A stretch of 64,000 nt of DNA from Thraustochytrium sp. TN22 (Eukaryota; Sar; Bigyra; Thraustochytrida; Thraustochytriidae): contig JABLUY010000005.1 of the NCBI GenBank assembly GCA_013306675.1, forward strand, positions 194,416 through 258,415. The letters run 5' to 3'. This document shows positions 28,272 to 36,600 of the stretch, in pieces (positions within the stretch are counted from its first letter, which is position 1; each line of letters begins with the position of its first letter). Position numbers and translations under genes: made by a program. Under the pieces are notes generated by a model, which saw only the letters and a program-made list of their open reading frames with translations, did not search any database and was not told the origin of the DNA.

Positions 28272-30620
28272 ATGAGCGCGCAGCAGGGTGCGCGGCGCGC
28301 GGAGGTCGTCACACAGCTGCTCTTCGGCGCCGTGCTGCGGTCCGGCGCGGCGCGCTGCGAGGCCTTCCTGGAGTGCGAGGAGCCACCCGCGGCCGCGGAC
28401 CTCGTGCCGGCCGGCAGCAACCACAACGACGACCACGACGCCGCGACCGGCGGCCGGCAGCAACTGGGCGAGGAGCGGCAAGACGTCGCGAACGACTCCT
28501 TCTTGGTGCTGGCCGTGGCGCGGCCCCGAGCCGGCGAGGCGGCCGGCGCGGACCAGTCGCTCGTGTGCCTTTTCCGCTTCGCGGACGCCGAGGACGACCG
28601 CCCGCTGGAGTGCCTGGACGTGCGCGAGGCCTTTGCGGATATCCCTGCAGGCGTGGTCGTCCTCGCCTCCGGCAAGGACCTGCGCTCGCTGCAAAATGCC
28701 TGGGTGCTGCGGCTAGAGACGCGCGCGGAGGCGCAGGCCTGGGCAGACTGCATCACGGACGTCCTGCAGCAGCGCTATGAGCCACATCTGGCCACCGTCA
28801 AGCGCGTGCGCGCCGCTGCAGCCTCGCTTGATGTGAGCGCCCAAAAGGGGCCCGGCGCGGCCGCGCCGGCGCTCTCGCCGCCGACATTTGCCAGGCCAGC
28901 CGTCAAGAAGCCGCTGCGCCCCTCCCTCAGCGTGCCCGAGCTGTCCGAGCGCGCGAGCGCGGCGAACGGCGGGCGCCAGGCGGCGCTGCGCGCGGCGCCG
29001 GGCCGTGTGTGCGTCAAGGTCGCCCTGCCCGACCTTGAGGCCGGTCTGGGTGCTTTGGCGGCCGACTTCGCCGCTCCAGCCGCCCAGGGCGACCTGGCGG
29101 CGAGTGTCCTGGCGGAGCGCGCCGCAGCCGGCCAGCTGTCATCTTCCGGCCTCCGTACCGTCGCGTGGCGGCTCTTCCTCGGCGTGCTCCCGGCGTCGCC
29201 CACGGAGTGGGCCGCGGCGCTGGGCCGCCGTCGCCGCTCCGTCGACGTGCTCATGAGCCAGCACATCATGACACGAGACATGGTCACGCAGCAGCTGGAG
29301 CTACTCGGCCAAAAGACGCTTGACGCCGAGTACGTGGGTGCCGCACTACGCCACGTGCACTACGAGTTCGCCCGGCACGAGACCATCAGCCGGGAGATCT
29401 GGAAGGACGTCACGCGGACCACCGCCATCCATGAGGCCTTTTCGGGCGCCGCCGAAACAGCGGCCCGCGAGATCATGCTCCGCGTCCTCCTTGTATGGGC
29501 CAAGGCGCATCCCGCGGTCGGTTACCGCCAGGGCATGAACGAGCTCCTTGCCGTCATCCTCGTCACGCTGCAGTCCGAATACGCCGCAGCCGCAGCTGCG
29601 CGGGCCGCAGCCCAAGGGCCGTCGTCGCCCTCGCCCTCGCCCTCACCCTCGCACCAGGCTGCAGACGGCTCGCAGCCGGACCAAGCGCGGCTCCTAAGCA
29701 CGCTTCTCGACACGGCCTATGTGGAGCACGACGCCTATCTGCTGCTGGACGCCGTCATGGCGCGGCTCAGGCCGCTCTTCACTGCCGTCGCGGACGCAGA
29801 CGCCGCGTCCGCCGGCCTCCCAGCCAAACTCGAGCACATCCAACACGTTCTATTGCAACGCAACGACCCAGAGCTCGCGGCACAGTTGCACGTGCTTGGC
29901 GTGGAGCCTTCCTTCTTCTTGCTACGTTGGATCAGGCTCATCCTCGTGCGTGACGTCCGCATGCCCGAGCTCCTCGTGCTCTGGGACGCCATCTTTGGCC
30001 TCACACCGACAGACTTTGCTCTCGTCGACACGCTGTGCATTGCCATTCTCACGAACCAGTCCATCATCCGCCGCGCACTCCTCGGTGCCGAGGACTGCGT
30101 TGCGGCCCTCCAGGTCGTGCGGCATCTGCCGCATCTCGACACGGATCTGGTGCTGCAAATTGTTCAGTGCGCGCGCCTCGTCAAGCAGGACTACGACAAG
30201 ACGCTGGCGCAGCTCGAGCTTGCCGTGGCCGCACAGCGTCAGCAGCAGGAGCTCGAGGCAGTGCAGCGCGGGGTCCCGCAGAGGCCTATGAGGCCCAAGT
30301 CGGCCGCTAGCGCCTCCAACGCGGCCCGGACCGCGGCCGCCTCGCGCCTGCGCGTCGGCCTGCCTGCAGAAACGGGGTCTGACGACGACTGGATCCGTAT
30401 CGACACGCTCGCAGGCGGCGGCGAACCGTACGACCCCCGCGACTGCAGCGTCCCGCATCCCCTTAATCAGCCGTCCCCGCGTGGACCTGCACCACGCTCG
30501 TCGCGCTGGGCCTTGCCCGATCAGCTTCGTCGGCTACAGCGTCTGCAAGCGAACGCGTCCAAGCTGCTTCGACAGGGCGTTCAGATTGGCCGCTCCAATG
30601 ATCATCACTACCTTGAATAG
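28272..30620 (+). CDS. Rab-GAP with PH-like and TBC domains
   Basis: The protein has 782 residues from ATG 28272 (MSAQQGARRAEVV). An ATG at 28131 is an alternative start. The first ~170 residues look like a split PH domain: VVTQLLFGAVLRSG opens it and WVLRLETRAEAQAWADCI closes it as the C-terminal helix. A TBC domain runs from about 294 (GLRTVAWRLFLGVLP) to about 640. It keeps both catalytic fingers: Arg382 in IWKDVTRT and Gln420 in YRQGMNE. A Ser/Pro/Ala insert interrupts it after residue ~437. Later helices include LRWIRLILVRDVRMPELLVL. TBC proteins stimulate GTP hydrolysis by Rab GTPases in membrane traffic, and the PH-like domain should help membrane targeting. The layout resembles the TBC1D5/TBC1D15 type, but orthology is not certain. 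Confidence 0.9.
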   Translation: MSAQQGARRAEVVTQLLFGAVLRSGAARCEAFLECEEPPAAADLVPAGSNHNDDHDAATGGRQQLGEERQDVANDSFLVLAVARPRAGEAAGADQSLVCLFRFADAEDDRPLECLDVREAFADIPAGVVVLASGKDLRSLQNAWVLRLETRAEAQAWADCITDVLQQRYEPHLATVKRVRAAAASLDVSAQKGPGAAAPALSPPTFARPAVKKPLRPSLSVPELSERASAANGGRQAALRAAPGRVCVKVALPDLEAGLGALAADFAAPAAQGDLAASVLAERAAAGQLSSSGLRTVAWRLFLGVLPASPTEWAAALGRRRRSVDVLMSQHIMTRDMVTQQLELLGQKTLDAEYVGAALRHVHYEFARHETISREIWKDVTRTTAIHEAFSGAAETAAREIMLRVLLVWAKAHPAVGYRQGMNELLAVILVTLQSEYAAAAAARAAAQGPSSPSPSPSPSHQAADGSQPDQARLLSTLLDTAYVEHDAYLLLDAVMARLRPLFTAVADADAASAGLPAKLEHIQHVLLQRNDPELAAQLHVLGVEPSFFLLRWIRLILVRDVRMPELLVLWDAIFGLTPTDFALVDTLCIAILTNQSIIRRALLGAEDCVAALQVVRHLPHLDTDLVLQIVQCARLVKQDYDKTLAQLELAVAAQRQQQELEAVQRGVPQRPMRPKSAASASNAARTAAASRLRVGLPAETGSDDDWIRIDTLAGGGEPYDPRDCSVPHPLNQPSPRGPAPRSSRWALPDQLRRLQRLQANASKLLRQGVQIGRSNDHHYLE

Positions 30621-30767
30621 CCCTGTCTGCTGCCGCTGCTCATGCTGCAGCTGCGGCAGTGGTCGCGGCGACGGCCGCTGCCATGCCTTCAACGAAGGCT
30701 GATAATTGTAATTTGTGCGAGAGGAGCTCGCGTTCGTCAAGTAATAGTAAGTATGTTCGTGTCCGCG

Positions 30768-33377
30768 TCATGCCGCTTTTGGTCGCTGCGGCTGGAAACT
30801 CTTGTCAAGCGCGGCGCGCAGCGCTGGGGACGGATGTACTCCGCGTCGTGGCTCAAAGTCGATGAATTTGGTATGCTCGCGAAGCTGCGTCTCCAAGACT
30901 GCAGCGACCGCGACAGCACGCTCTCGCGCCCCCGACGCCTTTGCCGCCTTCTCGCGCTGCTCCTGCAGGAGCTCCTGCAGCTCATGTGCGAGCGCCTCGC
31001 GCTCGACATATGCCTGCCCGAGGCGCGTGGCTCGCTGGCGCTCCTCCTCAACGACGCCCTCGAGCTTCACAACTGCCTCGCGGCGCTCGGCGATCTCTGA
31101 CACGGCGCGGCACAGCTCCACCTGCAGTCGCCGGGCCTCTTCATCTTTCGCCACGACGGTGAGTCCTCTTTTGCTGCTGTTGTTGTTGCTGCTTTGCTTC
31201 CCGCTCGCTGAGGCCGTCTCGAGCTCGGGCCGACGAACCCTGGCAGCAGCGGCCGTCACAAGGGCGGTGGAGTGCTCGAGTTTACGGATGCCCTTGCGCA
31301 AGCCTGCATTCTCCCGCGTGAGCTGCGTGTTGGCGTGCCGGAGCCCATTGGCCTCCTCCTCCGCGTGTCGCAGGCGAGTCCGGGCATCCTCGAGAGCAAC
31401 TGCGAGAGAGCGGCCCTTATGATGCTGGATTACCAGCTGGCTCTCGGCCTCCAGCTGCTGGCGTACCACCTCGTGATTTGCGCGCTTTGCGTCGGCTAGC
31501 GATGTCTTCAGAACGTGCATGTGCGACTCGTGCGAGGCCTGCGCAATGCGGAGCCGTGCACTCTCATTTTCAAGCGAGCAAGCCAGCCGCACCTGATCGT
31601 CCTTGAGACGCGCGTGGTCTGCGTTGAGGTGACGCCGCTGCACGTGCGCAAGGTCGAGCTCCACGGCCTGCTGCAGGTTGGCGCGCCGCAGCCCGTCCGC
31701 GTCGGCGCGTTCCTTGGCCCGGGAAACCCGCAGCAGCGCCAGCTCGCTGTCGCGCCGCTCCGAGGGGACACGAAGGTCTGCGTTGGCCTGCACGGCGCGC
31801 AAGGCTTCGTCCTCCGCGCGGTTCCACTGCTTTCGGAGCAGACTCATCTCCTCCTCCTGCTTGTGGATGACCTGCTGTGCCTTGCGTAGCTGCGCCTCGA
31901 GGCTGGCCTGCCTGGTTGCTTGCGGGTCCAGCTGTGCGGCATCGCGAGGAGGGCCTTTGGTCGCGGCCTGGGCACTGCTTGGCTTGCCCGCGCTGCCTGC
32001 GGGGACCCTGTCGAGCTCTGTATCGTCTCGGAGGCGATCCAGGCGGTGCCGAAGCCTTAAATTCTCCGCGTTGAGCTGCCGATTGGCTTCCGCTAGCTCC
32101 TGAAGCTGCGCCGATGCGGCCCGCTCGTTCTCGCCCGCCTCGCGGGCCTTTGTCTGCGCCTCGCTCAGCTCACGATGCAAGTCTTGATTTGCCACGCGCT
32201 GCCTGTTCAACTTGTTGGTGAGCTTGACAGCAGCACGCTCGCCAGATGTCTGGGCGCTGGATTCACTGGCACGGGCCTCGGCCTCGATCTCAGAAGCCAG
32301 GCGGCGCGCTTTTTCCAGTTCGCTCTCTGTGGCAGCCAGCTTCGCTTTGACCTGCGCAAGTTCCGAGATGAGGCCTTGCTTTTCATGCTCCTGACGCTGT
32401 TTGCGCAGGGCCGCATCGACGCCGGCGCGAGCTTGCTCATTCAGGTCTGCAAAGACCTGCCGTGCCCGCGCGCGCTCCTGCTCGAGTTGTGCCCCGCTCG
32501 CCGCGAGCTGCTTTGCCTGGGCCCCTGCCTGGGTCTCGAGCCCACGGCGTGCCTCCTCACTCTGCGCGAGCTGCTTTTCAACATCTGCCAAGCGTAGCTG
32601 CAGCGCCTTGACTGCCTCCGTAGTGCTTCCGGCCGCGCGTAGTTCGTAGTTGAGCTTTGTCTCAGCAGCCTCTCGCTTTCGCTCAGCTTCTTGAAGAACC
32701 TCGTCGCGCTTTGTCATGGCGTGAAGTGAGGCCTGCCACTGCGCCTGCATGACCGCTTTGGAGGCGCTCAGCACTTTGAGGTCCTGCGCCGCTTTCTCTA
32801 CCTGCGTCTGCGCGAGCTTGGTCTCGTGCTCCTGGGCCTGCAACTTGGACTGCAGCGACCTCGCGTTGTTCTCTGCCGCCTGCAAACGTTTGGTGAGCTT
32901 CTCCTGCTGTGCCTTCTCGTCAACAACCTGCGACTCCAAGATGCGTGCGTGCTGCTGCGCGGCACCGTCCGCGAGCTCCTGCATCTTGAAGGCCTCCTTG
33001 AGCTCGCGGCAAACCTGCTGCAGGAGTCGCACCTCCTCCTCCTTGGCCTTGGTTTTGGCCGAGGCTTCCTGCAGCTGCTCCTGCAGAAGCGCCTCGCGCC
33101 GCGCAGTCTTACGCAGCTCACTCTGCGCGCGTGCGGCCTGCGCGGTCGCGTCGCTCGACGAGCGCTCCAGCTCCGCGGCGCGCGCCTCGGCCGTGGTCAG
33201 CGCTGCCTGCGTCCGGACCATACTCTGCTGCAGCCCGAGCATGGTCACGGCCATCTCCTGCTTGCTTCGCGTCGCCTCCTGCAGCTTCTCCTCCGCATCG
33301 TGCACCTGGTCGCGCAGCGATTCGGCGATGCGCGCGTTCGATGCCTGCAACAGGCTACGCAACGAGTCCTCCATCAT
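30768..33377 (-). CDS. Long coiled-coil protein, unknown function
   Basis: The protein has 869 residues from MMEDSLRSLLQASNAR. Nearly the whole length is heptad-patterned coiled coil rich in Ala, Glu, Gln, Arg and Leu, with few breaks. One weak interruption lies near residues 465-500, and a Ser/Lys/Asn patch near 725-735. The C-terminal ~25 residues (FIDFEPRRGVHPSPALRAAL) lose the heptads and could be a short binding motif. No enzymatic domain is visible. Such proteins are often centrosomal, Golgi or cytoskeletal tethers, but nothing here selects among these. Its 3' end lies 147 bp from the convergent TBC gene. Confidence 0.85.
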   Translation of the reverse strand: MMEDSLRSLLQASNARIAESLRDQVHDAEEKLQEATRSKQEMAVTMLGLQQSMVRTQAALTTAEARAAELERSSSDATAQAARAQSELRKTARREALLQEQLQEASAKTKAKEEEVRLLQQVCRELKEAFKMQELADGAAQQHARILESQVVDEKAQQEKLTKRLQAAENNARSLQSKLQAQEHETKLAQTQVEKAAQDLKVLSASKAVMQAQWQASLHAMTKRDEVLQEAERKREAAETKLNYELRAAGSTTEAVKALQLRLADVEKQLAQSEEARRGLETQAGAQAKQLAASGAQLEQERARARQVFADLNEQARAGVDAALRKQRQEHEKQGLISELAQVKAKLAATESELEKARRLASEIEAEARASESSAQTSGERAAVKLTNKLNRQRVANQDLHRELSEAQTKAREAGENERAASAQLQELAEANRQLNAENLRLRHRLDRLRDDTELDRVPAGSAGKPSSAQAATKGPPRDAAQLDPQATRQASLEAQLRKAQQVIHKQEEEMSLLRKQWNRAEDEALRAVQANADLRVPSERRDSELALLRVSRAKERADADGLRRANLQQAVELDLAHVQRRHLNADHARLKDDQVRLACSLENESARLRIAQASHESHMHVLKTSLADAKRANHEVVRQQLEAESQLVIQHHKGRSLAVALEDARTRLRHAEEEANGLRHANTQLTRENAGLRKGIRKLEHSTALVTAAAARVRRPELETASASGKQSSNNNSSKRGLTVVAKDEEARRLQVELCRAVSEIAERREAVVKLEGVVEEERQRATRLGQAYVEREALAHELQELLQEQREKAAKASGARERAVAVAAVLETQLREHTKFIDFEPRRGVHPSPALRAALDKSFQPQRPKAA

Positions 33378-33631
33378 GACGCCACCCGCCGCCGCGCGCT
33401 TGCGCGCGTGCTCCCGGCCTGCCCGCCCGTCGCGGCGCCCCCGCCGCCGCCGCCGTGATGCGCAAACTCAACTCCGCTTCTGCAGTGCACTCCGTGCCGC
33501 CTTCGGGCCTCTAGGCCCGAATCAGGACCTGAGTCAGACCTCACGTCACGACGGTCGATGATTTTCGCACACCGCCGCCGCTTCAGCCTTCAGGGGAGGA
33601 GGGGGGGGGGCGCGCACGGAGAACAGCCGCG
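33378..33631. promoter_or_regulatory. Short divergent promoter between the coiled-coil and IQ-motif genes
   Basis: Only 254 bases separate two divergent ATGs, so the genes probably share a bidirectional promoter. A G-run of ten or more lies near 33600-33610. No TATA box is seen. A shared promoter may mean the two filament-like proteins are co-expressed. Confidence 0.4.
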
Positions 33632-36600
33632 ATGGCAAAAATCGCAGCCTGCCTTCCTGCGCTGGCCGGCAGAACGGATTTTCAAACTCACGCGGCGGGC
33701 GTCGCCGCGGGCGCGCGGGCGCGCGGGCGCGCGGGCGCGCGGGCGCGCAGCGCCATGGAGGCGCTCGCGCAGGACGGCCGCCTGGAGGAGGCCGGCGCGA
33801 CGCCTGGCGCGGCGCCTGGCGCGGCGCCTGGCGCGGCGCCTGGCGCGGCGCCTCGAGGGCGGGCGAGCAAAGCGCGCAAGGCAAGCAAGGAGGCCGGTCG
33901 CACTGCGCAATCGCCAGCCGACAATGCACGACGGCGGGCGAAGTCGCGGGCGGGCAAGCGCGCGCGCAGCGCTACCTGCGAGCTGCGCGCGAGGAGCGCC
34001 GCCCCAGGGACGCAGACGCAGCGGCCGCCACCTAGGACAGCCGTGTCGAGGCAGCGCTCGCGTACCGCCCTGGCGGCAGGAAGCGGACGCCCTTTTACAA
34101 GCGGCGACTGGAAAGGCGCATGGGAGCTGCTCCCGAAGCTGCCGGTGGAGCAGACCCGCGAAGTTTTGATGCAGCGACCTGAGACACGGACGCCTGCCGC
34201 CGCGAAGCACGCGAGGCCTTCAACGAACCAGCGTGCCGAAATGGCAAGGAATGTGCAAAGCAGGCAGACGGGACGGGTGACGCCGCCCGCCACACCATGG
34301 CGCCCCCAATCGACAGCTGCGCTGCAGAAGAGAGCCGTGAACCCCCTCTTTTTGAACGATGAGAGCCCCTTGCGACCCTTCACAACGCAAACCGTCGGGC
34401 TCCCTGTCTCGCGCCAGCCCAAGCGCGCGCTGAGCCCATTGCCTCTACCGAACCTCGACATCTCGGCAGACGCCTGCCGTGGGTGGCTCTTTTGCGCGGG
34501 CCGGTTTGCACATGCTGTCGTGGACGAGGCCGGCGTTCACGCAGATCTTCAGTGGCGACCTGCCTACTATGTGGCAGACTCACAGGCCCGCACACTAATC
34601 GAGCTGAGCGACTTTGATGGTGAGCGCGCACGCCGCGTTGCAAGCCTTGTTGGTGCCCAGATCCGCGCTCGAGGCTTCCGGCGGCTTCCAAATGGCGATG
34701 GTCTCTTCACCATCGAGGTCACCTCTCTGACAGGCGTCAGAGGCGAAACGGAGCGCTGGCTGCTCGGGTGCGGCCTGGAGCGCAGCACGCTGCGCTGGTT
34801 ACAGATGCTCCGTGCCTGTGCTCAGGGCATCTCCCTGGCGGGAGGCGACCCTTTTTCGAACGGCAGCTACGATGCCTTCCCGCCGCCGCCGCATGCCGAC
34901 CCAGAGACGGAGGAGTCTGACGCGGAGAGCGACTTGGAGGACTGCGAGGGCGAGGGCTGCATTGCCCGGCGCGGCGTGACGCCGAGGCTGACCCGCGTGC
35001 CGACCCTGCGCGTCTTTGACGGGGTTCGCTTGGACGCCGAGCTGGAGCAATGCGGGCTGCTGCTTCGCGCCGATGGGAGCGTGGCCTCACGGGAAGTCGA
35101 GGCTGCAACGCGACTGCAGGCATTCTGGAGGGGTTGCGAGGCGCGCGAACTTGTGCACGGGGCCCAGGGCGTCCTGGCGAGGCACCGCGCGGCGATTCGG
35201 CTTCAGGCGTGGGCGCGCAAGGCCGACGCTGAGCGGATCGCCGCCGAGCGCCACACGCGGCGAGATGCGGCGACCTCCATCCAGGCGCAAGCCCGGGCGC
35301 GGCAGGCGCGCCGTGTGGCAATCAGAAAGCGCGCGGAGCGCAACGCGGCCTGTACGGTGCAGGGCGCCTGGCGGTGTTTCGTCGCGCGGCAGCTGGTGCG
35401 AGACCTAGACCGCGCCCGGCGCGCAATCCTCGCAGATGTCCTCAGCGAAATGATGCGGTGCGTCGAAGTGGTCTGCGAGAATTACGAGGAGCTCAAGGCG
35501 GAGCTTCGAATGCGCGACAAGGTCGTCATGCTGCAGGCTTTCTGGCGCCAGCAGGTCGCAGCGCAGGTCGTCCAAGAGAAGCGCGAGGACCGCGCGGCCG
35601 TGCGTGTGCAGAAATTGGTGCGCCGCCGCCAGGACCAGGCAACATACGAGGCGATGCGCAAGGGCGCGCTTCGCGTGCAGGCGCTCGTGCGAGGCCATGC
35701 AGGCCGCGCAGAGGCGCGACAATGGCTGCGCGAGGTGAACGCCGCAACGCGGCTTCAGGCCGTGTGGCGGCAGCAGGTGGCGCGGCGGGACTTCTTGGAG
35801 AAGTGCGTCGCAGCGGGTCGCCTGCTCCAGTTCGGGCGCCGCGTCCTGGCGAAGAAGGCCTTTTTTAGTGCCACAGAAAGGCGCGCGGTGGAGAATTTGG
35901 CCGCCACGTATATTCAGAGGATCCTGCGCGGGTATTTGGCCAGGTGTGCGTTTCATGGTCGCCGCACGGAACATCGTGCGGCGGCCAGGATCCAGTCTTG
36001 GTACCGGTCGCGTGTGCAGGTGATCAAGTGGCTCGGGACGTCACACGCGATTTGTGTCCTTCAGAGCTTTTGGCGCGGAATAGAGGCGAGGAGCCTGGTG
36101 GGCATTCTGCGCGAGGCGCGTCGCGCGGCCACGGCGGCCCGCATCCAGCGTGCGTTCCGCGCACATCAGTCCTGGTCACTTCTCCAGACACGCCGTCAAG
36201 AGCTGACCGAGCGCTGGCGCAAACCGCATCAGTTGCTTTTCCACGGCGCCCTCCGCATTCCGGGACGCAGCGGATCGCCAGTCTTTGTCAAAGCTTGGAC
36301 AGCGGACACAACGCTCAACCTGCGGGTGCTGATGTCGGAGGGCGGCAGCCCGAGCACCGAGCACTTCGTGTCAAATCAAGCATTGCTCCGGGCAGGACCG
36401 CTGCGTGATGTAAACTCACGCGCGGCAGTAGGAACCCTCATTTGGGGGGCGCTGCATGGCCAGGTTGGGACCCACCTCGAGCTCCTGCTGCCCGGTCTTG
36501 CGCGCGAAGCATGCATTTCCGAGTTCATGGCCAGTATTCTTGCGGATCTTGCGGTGCAGAGAAAGACCACGCCGCCGCCGAGTCGCTGCGAGGAGCTGTG

